Assembly: GCA_002387205.1 (NCBI GenBank) | Contig: DGLA01000002.1 | Coordinates: forward strand, 1 to 64,000 | Source of the DNA: Stutzerimonas stutzeri | Lineage (GTDB): Bacteria > Pseudomonadota > Gammaproteobacteria > Pseudomonadales > Pseudomonadaceae | Direction of reading: 5' to 3' | DNA length: 64,000 nucleotides | In this document: positions 9,076-16,935 of the stretch, piece after piece | Numbering within the stretch: position 1 is the stretch's first letter | Layout of the letters: each line of letters opens with the position of its first letter | Notes under the pieces: generated by a model | Seen by the model: the letters and a program-made list of their open reading frames with translations, nothing else | What the model was told of the DNA's origin: nothing | Databases searched by the model: none | Program-made: the position numbers and the translations under genes

Positions 9076-10452
9076 GTGGCGATCAGCGTATTCGACCTTT
9101 TCAAAATCGGCATCGGGCCCTCTAGCTCTCACACCGTTGGGCCTATGGTCGCTGGCGTGCTATTTGTCGGTGCGCTGCGCGAGCGCAAGCTGCTGGAGCG
9201 CGTTTCCAGGGTCGAGATACGCCTTTACGGCTCGCTCTCCGCGACGGGAATCGGTCATGGCACCGATAACGCCGTAATCATGGGGCTTATGGGGGAGCGA
9301 CCCGACGTAATCGATCCGCAACAGATCGCGCCTCGTATCGCGGCGCTTCGATCCACCGGGCAGCTGCGGCTCGACGACAGTTGCACGATCGCCTTCGACT
9401 GGGACAAGGATTTGCTGTTGCTCGAGGAGAGCCTTCCTTATCACCCAAACGCGGTGACCTTCGTCGCAGAGGATCAATCGGGCGTGCTTCATGAGGACAC
9501 CTTCTACTCGGTAGGCGGTGGTTTTGTGGTCAATGCCGAGCAGGCGGCAGCCGGGCAGTTGGATCAGGATCACACCGAGCTGCCCTATGATTTTTCCAAT
9601 GCTGTCGAACTTCTGGTGCTGTGCAAGCGCCACGGCCTGCGCGTCAGTGAGCTGATGATGGCAAACGAGATGGCCTGGCGCAGCGAGGCGGAAATTCGCC
9701 AAGGTCTGTTGCGCCTGTGGGAAGCGATGAAGCAGTGTGTCGCCAATGGCTTGCGCCATGAGGGAATATTGCCCGGCGGGCTGAAGGTCCGGCGGCGTGC
9801 CGCCAGGCTGCATCAGAACCTGCTGGAGCTGGGCAAGCCAAACGTCATCGGTACCACCATGAGCGCAATGGAGTGGGTGAATCTGTTTGCCCTGGCGGTC
9901 AACGAGGAAAACGCAGCGGGCGGGCGTATGGTCACGGCCCCCACCAATGGCGCAGCGGGCATCATTCCGGCTGTACTGCACTACTACATGAAATTCCATC
10001 CGGAAGCGTCGGATAACGACGTGGTCGACTATCTGCTCGCCGCTGCGTCGATTGGCATTCTGTGCAAGAAGAATGCATCCATTTCCGGCGCTGAGGTGGG
10101 TTGTCAGGGTGAGGTGGGTTCCGCTTGCGCCATGGCCGCGGCTGGTCTGGCCGAACTGCTCGGTGCGACCCCCGAGCAGTTGGAGAACGCAGCGGAAATC
10201 GGTCTTGAGCACAACCTGGGACTTACCTGTGACCCCGTCGGCGGGCTGGTTCAGGTGCCTTGTATCGAGCGCAATGCGATCGCCGCGATGAAGGCGATCA
10301 ACGCGGCGCAGATGGCGATGCGTGGTGACGGCGAGCATTTCATCTCCCTCGACCGGGTCATCCGCACCATGCGTGACACGGGTGCCGACATGCATGACAA
10401 ATACAAGGAAACGTCCCGTGGCGGGCTGGCGGTGAACGCCATCGAATGTTGA
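9076..10452 (+). CDS. sdaB: L-serine ammonia-lyase (iron-sulfur type)
   Basis: Single-chain Fe-S L-serine dehydratase, converting serine to pyruvate and ammonia. The GTG at 9076 (MAISVFDLFKIG) has GGAG eight bases upstream and gives 458 residues, the standard length; an in-frame GTG at 9067 overlaps that ribosome site. The family hallmarks IGPSSSHTVGP near the N-terminus and the cysteines in GAEVGCQGEVGSAC, LTCDPVGG and QVPCIERNA fit [4Fe-4S] binding. In PAO1 the corresponding gene lies between cbc and gbdR and is induced by glycine betaine through GbdR. It ends the betaine route: glycine, made by demethylation, becomes serine through GlyA and then pyruvate here. Confidence 0.95.
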   Translation: MAISVFDLFKIGIGPSSSHTVGPMVAGVLFVGALRERKLLERVSRVEIRLYGSLSATGIGHGTDNAVIMGLMGERPDVIDPQQIAPRIAALRSTGQLRLDDSCTIAFDWDKDLLLLEESLPYHPNAVTFVAEDQSGVLHEDTFYSVGGGFVVNAEQAAAGQLDQDHTELPYDFSNAVELLVLCKRHGLRVSELMMANEMAWRSEAEIRQGLLRLWEAMKQCVANGLRHEGILPGGLKVRRRAARLHQNLLELGKPNVIGTTMSAMEWVNLFALAVNEENAAGGRMVTAPTNGAAGIIPAVLHYYMKFHPEASDNDVVDYLLAAASIGILCKKNASISGAEVGCQGEVGSACAMAAAGLAELLGATPEQLENAAEIGLEHNLGLTCDPVGGLVQVPCIERNAIAAMKAINAAQMAMRGDGEHFISLDRVIRTMRDTGADMHDKYKETSRGGLAVNAIEC

Positions 10453-10465
10453 GCCAAATCCGCGC

Positions 10466-10490
10466 ACCAGGAGCGGCATCCTGGTTACTT
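10466..10490 (+). terminator. Candidate terminator after sdaB
   Basis: Stem ACCAGGA / TCCTGGT with a six-base loop, 13 bases after the sdaB stop, followed by TACTT. The short stem and interrupted T tract make it only a moderate candidate. Confidence 0.4.
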
Positions 10491-10735
10491 CTGGTGCGTT
10501 GGTAATACCCGCCGCGAGCAGCATTCGCAGCCGAATCCTTCGCCTGTAGCCCACCTGCAAGCGCCTCGCTGTTACCTTCCGCTGTTACCGATGGTTAGCC
10601 GCAAAGCGCAAAAGTGGTTACGAGACTGCTACCGAAGTGCTCACGGCCAGTAGCAGCAAGGCTTTCAGATGGTTCTCATCGAGGCGTATAGCTATAGTGA
10701 ACCCGCTGCGTCGCGGTTTTGACCGACGCCGGTGC

Positions 10736-10756
10736 TTTTATTGAACGCATGTTCAA
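10736..10756 (+). promoter_or_regulatory. BetI-like palindrome upstream of gbdR
   Basis: TTGAAC (10741-10746) and GTTCAA (10751-10756) form perfect arms around GCAT. With the five bases before it, the sequence TTTTATTGAACG is identical over twelve bases to the left part of the betI operator at 4019-4030. It lies about 115 bases upstream of the gbdR start. That BetI binds here is inferred from the shared sequence. Confidence 0.55.
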
Positions 10757-10870
10757 AGTAGGCACGCGGTTTGCGTCGGTATACGCAGGAGACGACGCCA
10801 TCAGGCGCCGGAACATAACAATAGAGCCTTGTCGAAGGCTCACGTAAACGCCTAGTGTGAGGGTTCGCCA

Positions 10871-11968
10871 GTGTCACAGATCAATCCAGGGTCACAGTCC
10901 CCGAATCGGCTGCCGCAGACCATCGGCTTCCTGCTGTTGGACAATTTCACCCTGATTTCCCTTGCTTCGGCCGTGGAGCCGCTGCGGATGGCGAACCAGC
11001 TATCCGGCAAGGAGCTCTATCGCTGGTTCACCCTGACCCACAGTGGTCAGCCGGTGATGGCCAGCGATGGGCTGCAGATCACGCCCGATGCCAGCTTTGA
11101 TACAGCTCCTGCCCTGGACTCCGTGGTCGTGTGCGGCGGCGTAGATATCTTGCATAGTGTCACCCGCGAACATATTCACTGGTTGCAGATGCAGGCCCGC
11201 CTTGGCCGTCAGATGGGTGCGGTGTGCACGGGAAGCTGGGCACTGGCCAAGGCCGGATTGCTCGATGGCTACGATTGTAGTGTGCATTGGGAGTGTCTGG
11301 CCGCAATGCAGGAAGCCTTCCCTCGCGCGACGGTCACGCCCCGGCTGTTTTCAATAGACCGCAACCGTTTCACGGCCTCCGGCGGCACTGCGCCGATGGA
11401 TATGGCATTGCATCTGATTGGCGCGCAGCACGGCCGTGAACTGGCCGCAGCGATTTCCGACATGTTTATGTGTGAACGCATTCGCAACGAACAGGATCAT
11501 CAGCGGGTGCCGCTCAAGCACATGCTGGGCACCAATCAGCCGAAGCTGCTTGAAATCGTGGCGCTGATGGAAGCCAACCTGGAAGAGTTGATCGATCTCG
11601 ACGAACTGGCCACCTACGTGAACGTATCGCGACGCCAGCTCGAGCGGCTGTTCCAGAAATACCTGCACTGCTCGCCGTCGCGTTATTACCTCAAGCTTCG
11701 GCTGATTCGAGCTCGCCAGCTACTCAAGCAGACGCCCATGTCGATCATCGAGGTAGCCTCGGTTTGTGGCTTTGTTTCAACGCCGCACTTTTCCAAGTGC
11801 TACCGCGAGTATTTCGGCATTCCGCCGCGTGACGAGCGCTCAGGGCAACATCCTGCTCAGGTAGTGGCAATGATTCCGCTTCCTTTGGAAGGGAGCAAAA
11901 ATCCAGCCGTGCTGGCGGCACTGCAGCGTGCCAAGGGCGAGTCGACCTATGCCAGTGTGCGCATCTGA
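10871..11968 (+). CDS. gbdR: Glycine betaine/dimethylglycine-responsive activator GbdR
   Basis: AraC-family activator that senses glycine betaine and dimethylglycine and switches on gbcAB, dgcAB, sox and choline-transport genes in Pseudomonas. It has 365 residues from a GTG start. The N-terminal 200 residues are a DJ-1/PfpI-like class I amidotransferase fold (QTIGFLLLDNFTLISLASA, VVCGGVD, GAVCTGSWALA). The C-terminal domain has two helix-turn-helix motifs (DLDELATYVNVSRRQLERLF and IIEVASVCGFVSTPHFSKCY). The sequence is nearly collinear with P. aeruginosa GbdR, including the end ESTYASVRI. It stands alone downstream of sdaB, with a palindrome at 10736-10756 in its promoter. Confidence 0.96.
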   Translation: MSQINPGSQSPNRLPQTIGFLLLDNFTLISLASAVEPLRMANQLSGKELYRWFTLTHSGQPVMASDGLQITPDASFDTAPALDSVVVCGGVDILHSVTREHIHWLQMQARLGRQMGAVCTGSWALAKAGLLDGYDCSVHWECLAAMQEAFPRATVTPRLFSIDRNRFTASGGTAPMDMALHLIGAQHGRELAAAISDMFMCERIRNEQDHQRVPLKHMLGTNQPKLLEIVALMEANLEELIDLDELATYVNVSRRQLERLFQKYLHCSPSRYYLKLRLIRARQLLKQTPMSIIEVASVCGFVSTPHFSKCYREYFGIPPRDERSGQHPAQVVAMIPLPLEGSKNPAVLAALQRAKGESTYASVRI

Positions 11969-11993
11969 GCGAATGTAGCGCAGTTGAATGAGG

Positions 11994-12020
11994 GCCTGGG
12001 CGGGGTCAGTTCGCCCAGGC
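11994..12020 (+). terminator. Hairpin after gbdR
   Basis: GCCTGGGCG (11994-12002) and CGCCCAGGC (12012-12020) form a perfect nine-base-pair stem 26 bases after the gbdR stop. There is no T tract, so it may only protect the transcript end or work with Rho. Confidence 0.4.
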
Positions 12021-12265
12021 GTTACGCAAGGAGGGTGGACTCATTGATCCGCCTTTTTGCGATCCTGCATTACCACGATCCCAAGGGCTGGCCGATGCCA
12101 AAGCCGTTGCAGCCCGATCGGGAGCGGACGGCTAAAACCGAGGGCAGTGCAGTGCGTTCAGTGCCGGTAAGTAGTGGCATCTGGCGTCGCTCAGCCGCTT
12201 GAGCTCCTGTCTGGTTATCAGGGTTTGGTATCAGCTGACGCCAGGTGGATGCTGCCGGCGTTGCG

Positions 12266-12511
12266 CTAGGGACGCACCAATGCCGGCAGCAATTTTTTGC
12301 AGATCGCTTCACGTACCGAGGGCAGCAGAGTAGCGGAGCCGCCGAGAAGGTCTTCGACCATCCTACGCAGTGCCTGCGCACGCTCTTGTGACAAGCCGCT
12401 GACGGCCCGTTCGCAGGCCTGCTCAGCGCTAACGCCACAGGGTATTTCAAAGCCCAACGACACGAGGCGATCGCGGAAATCGTCCTGGTCGATCAGATCG
12501 GCATGCATCAT
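12266..12511 (-). CDS. Small conserved hypothetical protein at the end of the etf-dgc cluster
   Basis: 81 residues from the ATG at 12509-12511 (MMHADLIDQDDFRDRLVSLG), with AAAGGAG nine bases upstream. It starts 41 bases after the end of the ETF beta-like gene on the same strand, so it is probably the last gene of the dgcA-dgcB-etf transcript. It is predicted soluble and helical, with two cysteines (IPCGVSAEQACERAV) and a third in AICKKLL; no domain is recognised. Its place suggests a link to dimethylglycine catabolism or ETF assembly, but that is inference from position only. Confidence 0.6.
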   Translation of the reverse strand: MMHADLIDQDDFRDRLVSLGFEIPCGVSAEQACERAVSGLSQERAQALRRMVEDLLGGSATLLPSVREAICKKLLPALVRP

Positions 12512-12552
12512 CAGCTTCTGCTCCTTTGGTTTCGATACGCAGGGTGATGCGC

Positions 12553-13326
12553 TCAACGCAGCACGCCTTCCTCGCGTAATAACTTGAAGATTGCTTCGGC
12601 GCTGTCTTCCGGCGACAGGTCCCGGAGTACTTGCCCACCATCACCCGATGCCTTGGCTGTGGCGGCTTTCAGCCGATCCGCGGCGGTCTTTCCTTGGATC
12701 ACCTTCAGCCGCTTGGGCCGTGGGCGGGCGGGCTGCAGCTGGGCATCGGCGAACAGCTCGTCTTCAGTAACAGGCACCGCTGCAGCATTGAGCTGGCCCC
12801 GGCGGGCGGGGCCAAAGGCGCTTTGCCGTGCCGCCGGCCCTGCGCTGTCAATACTGGCGAGAAAGGGCAGGCGTACCTTGAGCCGGCGCCGTTGGCCTCG
12901 TGGTAGCGCCTGCAGTACTAGCGCATTGCCATTCTCGACGCTTTCCACTTCGGCCAGACCCACCACCAGCGGCCAACCCAGTCGCTCGGCCAGCAGATAG
13001 GGCAGCATGCCCGACCCTTCCCCTGTTTCGGCCTGGCTGCCGGTCAGCACGATCTGGGCACCGGCCTTGGCGAGATGCTCGGCCAGCACGGGCAGCGCGT
13101 CGGCCCCGCGCGACTGTTTGAGCACGGTGAGTTCAGCCAGCCCCATGCCTAGGTAGCCGCGCAACGCCTCTTCTTCAGGATCACCCGCATGCACCAGTTG
13201 CAAGCGGTCGCCTGCCAGGCGCAAGCCCAGCTCGACGGCGCGGGCATCCTGTTCGGCGCGGCGGGTACGCCCCGAGGTCGGGTGTGCCCCGACCGAAACC
13301 AGAGCAACGATATTCATATCAGCCAT
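12553..13326 (-). CDS. Electron transfer flavoprotein beta-type subunit of dimethylglycine catabolism
   Basis: 257 residues from the ATG at 13324-13326 (MADMNIVALVSVGAHP), chosen because GGAG lies eight bases upstream. It matches the ETF beta fold, with HAGDPEEEALRGYLGMG and the ADALPVLAEHLAKAGAQIVLTGSQ region that lines the AMP or nucleotide pocket. The C-terminal third is Ala/Arg/Lys-rich and ends in a helix (EDSAEAIFKLLREEGVL). It pairs with the alpha-type subunit 77 bases upstream and lies in the dgc cluster, as PAO1 PA5400-5401. The pair probably takes electrons from DgcA/DgcB to the quinone pool. It is divergent from the housekeeping EtfB. Confidence 0.85.
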   Translation of the reverse strand: MADMNIVALVSVGAHPTSGRTRRAEQDARAVELGLRLAGDRLQLVHAGDPEEEALRGYLGMGLAELTVLKQSRGADALPVLAEHLAKAGAQIVLTGSQAETGEGSGMLPYLLAERLGWPLVVGLAEVESVENGNALVLQALPRGQRRRLKVRLPFLASIDSAGPAARQSAFGPARRGQLNAAAVPVTEDELFADAQLQPARPRPKRLKVIQGKTAADRLKAATAKASGDGGQVLRDLSPEDSAEAIFKLLREEGVLR

Positions 13327-13403
13327 GGACATTACTCCTTGCGGGGGTTCGTGCTTCATCCGCACGCCGGTCCGCAGTCACGGTAAGCAAGAGGTGCGTA
13401 ACG

Positions 13404-14627
13404 TCAGGCTGCATCACGTGCACCCTCGCTGCGGAACGCCGCGACCTTTTCCATCAGCGCCTTGAGGATCGCAGCGGAGTCGCCGATAACCGAAAGGTCC
13501 GCACGCTTGACCATGTCGCAGCCCGGATCCATGTTGATCGCCACCACCTTGTCGCAGGCGGCGATGCCCTGCAGATGCTGGATCGCGCCGGAAATGCCCA
13601 CTGCCAGGTAGACCCGCGCGGTCACCCAGGTGCCGGTCGCGCCGACCTGGCAGTGGCGCGGCATGAAACCATCGTCGACCGCGACCCGTGACGCGCCCTT
13701 GGTGGCGCCCAGCACTTCGGCGGCGCGGTGGAACAGGTCCCAGTCTTTCACGCCGTTGCCGCCGGACAGAATGAACTCCGATTCGGCCATGGGAATCAGC
13801 GCGGGATCTACCGCCACCGGGCCGAGATTCTCCAGGCGCGGCAGGCTGCGGGCCACGGTTTGGTTCAGCGTCACCGGCAGCACTTCATGACGAGTCTCGG
13901 CAACAGGCTCGGCACACTCGGCGGCGGCCAGGACCAGCCTAGGCAGAGGCCGCTGCAGATCCTCGCGCCCGGCACCGGCGCGTCCGGTGCAACGGGATTC
14001 GTCCACTTGCCAGACGCGCGTCGCCGGTCGCTCACCAAGCTTGGCAGCCAGGCGCCGTCCAATCTCGCCACCGCCGCCTCGGCTGTCGGGCAGTAACCAA
14101 TGACGCGGCGCGAACTGATGCTCAATGGCGACCAGTGCCTGCAACCGCTGCTCCGGCGCATAACCTTCGTATTCGTTGCCCTCCAGATGCAGGAGGCGAT
14201 CGACGCCGGCAGTATCCAGGGTGGTCTCCTTGTGCTCGCCAAAAACCACAGCCAGTACCGCCCCGTCTTTGCCGGCGAGCTTGCGTGCCAGGCCCAGCAG
14301 GTCGCGGTCATGGCTCGAGAGCCGGCCGCCAAGCATGTCCGGCACGGCAACGATATAGAAGCTTGGCTGCTCGATGCGATGCAGCGGCAGTTGGATGACT
14401 TCGCGCGCGGCAGCGCCCTTGCCGTTGCCGCCTTGCTGGGCGCCGCTGCGGTCAATGCGCTTGATCCCGTTGGGGCCGATGAATCCAACGGCGTATGGGT
14501 TCTTGCGGATCACCCCGTTGGGGCCCATCCAGCTCGTTTGGCCTTGTGTCTGCATCGCTGCATGCAATGGATGCAGGCGGTTGCGAGCGATCCATTCAAC
14601 GCGGGGATCGCGACGGATAATGGTCAT
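13404..14627 (-). CDS. Electron transfer flavoprotein alpha-type subunit of dimethylglycine catabolism
   Basis: 407 residues, longer than housekeeping EtfA (about 310). The ATG at 14625-14627 has AGGAGG upstream. The first 85 residues are an extra segment (MTIIRRDPRVEWIARNRLHP, then MGPNGVIRKNPYAVGFIGPN) absent from housekeeping EtfA. The C-terminal FAD domain is clear: GATGTWVTARVYLAVGISG, AIQHLQGIAACDKVVAIN and DPGCDMVKRADLSVIGD. It lies between dgcB and the beta-type subunit on the same strand. It is expected to accept electrons released during dimethylglycine demethylation. The N-terminal extension may be a docking segment, which is inference. Confidence 0.9.
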   Translation of the reverse strand: MTIIRRDPRVEWIARNRLHPLHAAMQTQGQTSWMGPNGVIRKNPYAVGFIGPNGIKRIDRSGAQQGGNGKGAAAREVIQLPLHRIEQPSFYIVAVPDMLGGRLSSHDRDLLGLARKLAGKDGAVLAVVFGEHKETTLDTAGVDRLLHLEGNEYEGYAPEQRLQALVAIEHQFAPRHWLLPDSRGGGGEIGRRLAAKLGERPATRVWQVDESRCTGRAGAGREDLQRPLPRLVLAAAECAEPVAETRHEVLPVTLNQTVARSLPRLENLGPVAVDPALIPMAESEFILSGGNGVKDWDLFHRAAEVLGATKGASRVAVDDGFMPRHCQVGATGTWVTARVYLAVGISGAIQHLQGIAACDKVVAINMDPGCDMVKRADLSVIGDSAAILKALMEKVAAFRSEGARDAA

Positions 14628-14757
14628 GACAGAGCCTCCTGGTTCCGGGCGCTTATCGCTGGCGCAAACACATTGGCGAATGGTTCAGCGCAGACGCTTG
14701 GACGTTTGTCGAGCACGCTCGCTGCTGCAGGTTTGTACCGCCAGATGGGGTGCGTGC

Positions 14758-16746
14758 TCATGGTTGCACCTCCGCCACTGCTTCATGCTTGACCGTTTTG
14801 GCTGCCTTTGCCGGGGTCGGCGCGCTTTCGAGCAGGACCTCCGCGACCAATTCGGCGATGTCCTTGATCTCCGGACGCGGCGCTACCACACCTTCGAGCA
14901 TCGCTGTGCATTGCGGACATCCAACGGCCACCAGTTCGGCGCCGGTTTCCTTGATATCGGCCATACGCATGTCGGGGATGCGCTGCTTGCCCGGTATGTC
15001 GGTGATCGGCGCGCCGCCACCGCCGCCGCAGCAGCGTGAGCGGAAGCCGGAGCGGGCCATTTCCTTCACTTCGATGCCGATGGCCTTGAGCACGGCTCGT
15101 GGCGCTTCGTATTCGCCGTTGTAGCGACCCAGGTAGCAGGGGTCGTGATAGGTCACGCTGGCACTCTGATGCTTGCCGAGATCCAGGCGGTCGCGGGCAA
15201 TCAGTGTGGCGATGTAGGTGCTGTGGTGCAGCACCTCGTAGCGCCCACCCAGTTCGCCGTATTCGTTTTTCAGGACATGGAAGCTATGCGGGTCGCAGGT
15301 GACGATGGTCTGGAAACGGTACCGAGACAGGGTCTCGATATTGCGCTTGGCCAGCTGCTGGAAGGTCGCTTCGTCACCCAGTCGGCGCGCCACGTCACCG
15401 CTGTCGCGCTCCTCCAGGCCGAGCACGGCGAAGTCGACATCGGCGGCTTTCAGGACCTTGACGAAGGCGCGCAGGGTGCGCTGGTTGCGCATGTCGAAGG
15501 CGCCGTCGCCGACCCAGAACAGCACGTCGGCTTCTTTCTTTTCGCTCATCAGAGGCAGGTTCAGATCAGCCGCCCAGTTCAGGCGACCACCAGGGGCAAA
15601 ACCGCCGGGGTTGTCGGTGGCGATCAGGTTGTCCAGCACCTCGGCGCCTTTGTTCGGGGTCGAGCCCTTTTCCAGGGTGAGGTGACGGCGCATGTCGACG
15701 ATGGCATCGACGTGCTCGATCATCATCGGGCATTCCTCGACGCAGGCGCGGCAGGTAGTGCAGGACCACAGCGTCTCCGCCTCGACCAGGCCCTTGCCCT
15801 CGGCAAAGACGATGGGCTGGTGCGGATTGCCGCCATGTTCGCCCACCGGAATACCCGGGTAGGGGCTGCCGAAATAGCCCTTGTCAGTGCCGCCGGCTAA
15901 CCCGACGACCATATCCTGAATCAGCTTTTTCGGGTTCAGCGGCTGGCCGGCAGCAAAGGCCGGACAGGCCGCCTCGCAGCGTCCGCACTGTACGCAGGCA
16001 TCGAAGCCGAGCAGCTGGTTCCAGGTGAAGTCCTCTGGTTTCTCCACTCCCAACGGTGCGTTTGGATCTGCCAGGTCGAGCGCTTTCAAACCGCTGGAAC
16101 GGGCCGCGCTGGCATTGTGCGGGCTACGGAACCGCTCCGGACGGCGGTGCCAGGCCAGGTGCAGCGCGCCGGCGAAGGCATGCTTCATCGGCCCGCCCCA
16201 GGTCATGCCGAAGAACATCTCGGACACGCCCCAGGCCACGCCCACAGCGAGGACGGCGGCAAGTATCCAGCCGCCGAAGTCCTGCGGCAGGATGCCGGCC
16301 ACCGGCAGGGTGACAATGAAGAAGCTGAACGAGAACATCAGCAGGCTTTTCGGCAGGCGCATCCAGGGGCCTTTCGACAGCCGCGCCGGCGGGTTGCGGC
16401 GGCGTTTGGCGACGAACAGCGCACCGGTGAACATCAGCACACAGGCGGCCAGCAGGGCGAAACCGAGAATGCGGTTGTGCAGGCCGAAACCATGCACGAC
16501 GATCGCCAGCAGCGCGGCCAGTACGAAGCCGCCGGCTGTGGCGACGTGGGTCTTGGACATGTACTTGTCGCGCTCGACCACGTGGTGCAGATCGACCAGG
16601 TAGCGTCGCGGCATCTTCAGCAGACCGCCGAGCCAGTCGACCTTCGAGGGGCGACCGCGACGCCACATGGCGAAGCGCTTGCCTGCGCCGAGCACGGCGA
16701 GCCCGAGGGCGGCGAACAGCAGGATGGGAAGTATTGTATTCAGCAT
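14758..16746 (-). CDS. dgcB: Dimethylglycine catabolism Fe-S oxidoreductase DgcB
   Basis: 662 residues. The N-terminal 200 residues contain several hydrophobic membrane segments. A pair of [4Fe-4S] ferredoxin motifs follows (CVQCGRCEAACPAF and CTTCRACVEECPM). The C-terminal half is a heterodisulfide-reductase-like CCG domain pair, with YHDPCYLGRYNGEY, RSRCCGGGGGA and VGCPQCTAML. With DgcA it is required for dimethylglycine demethylation to sarcosine in P. aeruginosa and probably links DgcA and ETF to the membrane quinone pool. It lies 189 bases downstream of dgcA, separated by GGAAGC-type repeats, and 130 bases before the ETF alpha gene. Confidence 0.95.
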   Translation of the reverse strand: MLNTILPILLFAALGLAVLGAGKRFAMWRRGRPSKVDWLGGLLKMPRRYLVDLHHVVERDKYMSKTHVATAGGFVLAALLAIVVHGFGLHNRILGFALLAACVLMFTGALFVAKRRRNPPARLSKGPWMRLPKSLLMFSFSFFIVTLPVAGILPQDFGGWILAAVLAVGVAWGVSEMFFGMTWGGPMKHAFAGALHLAWHRRPERFRSPHNASAARSSGLKALDLADPNAPLGVEKPEDFTWNQLLGFDACVQCGRCEAACPAFAAGQPLNPKKLIQDMVVGLAGGTDKGYFGSPYPGIPVGEHGGNPHQPIVFAEGKGLVEAETLWSCTTCRACVEECPMMIEHVDAIVDMRRHLTLEKGSTPNKGAEVLDNLIATDNPGGFAPGGRLNWAADLNLPLMSEKKEADVLFWVGDGAFDMRNQRTLRAFVKVLKAADVDFAVLGLEERDSGDVARRLGDEATFQQLAKRNIETLSRYRFQTIVTCDPHSFHVLKNEYGELGGRYEVLHHSTYIATLIARDRLDLGKHQSASVTYHDPCYLGRYNGEYEAPRAVLKAIGIEVKEMARSGFRSRCCGGGGGAPITDIPGKQRIPDMRMADIKETGAELVAVGCPQCTAMLEGVVAPRPEIKDIAELVAEVLLESAPTPAKAAKTVKHEAVAEVQP

Positions 16747-16766
16747 TGCAGCGCACCCGTTGGAGA

Positions 16767-16935
16767 GCTGGAAGCCGGAAGCAGGAAGCTGGAAGCAACA
16801 GCGAAATGCAGTGCATCCGTGATTCCGCTCCTAGCGGCCGTTTGCTCTTGATCGTCTCGGCGGAAGCTCAGCCTGAAGCAGGGGACCGGGATTGCACCGA
16901 CCATTTCCAGCTTCAGGCTTCAGGCTTCCAGCTTC
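16767..16935. repeat. GGAAGC-type repeat clusters between dgcA and dgcB
   Basis: Two clusters of a GGAAGC/GAAGCTG theme face each other. One, at 16767-16796, reads GCTGGAAGC repeated with small changes. The other, at 16907-16935, is its approximate inverse (CCAGCTTCAGGCTTC and so on). A partial copy lies at 16861-16880. The second cluster touches the dgcA stop codon. The two could pair across about 110 bases in the dgcA-dgcB transcript. Similar short-repeat tracts are seen in Pseudomonas intergenic regions. Confidence 0.6.

Larger units (their letters stand above)
10453..10870. other. sdaB-gbdR intergenic region
   Basis: 418 bases without a supported gene. It holds the weak sdaB terminator at its left end and the gbdR promoter region with a palindrome at 10736-10756. 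The remainder shows nothing recognisable. Confidence 0.55.

Noticed and set aside
9160..10560. Long open frame of 466 codons opposite sdaB
   Set aside because: It mirrors the sdaB codons on the other strand, has no recognisable domain or ribosome site, and is typical of antisense frames in GC-rich DNA.
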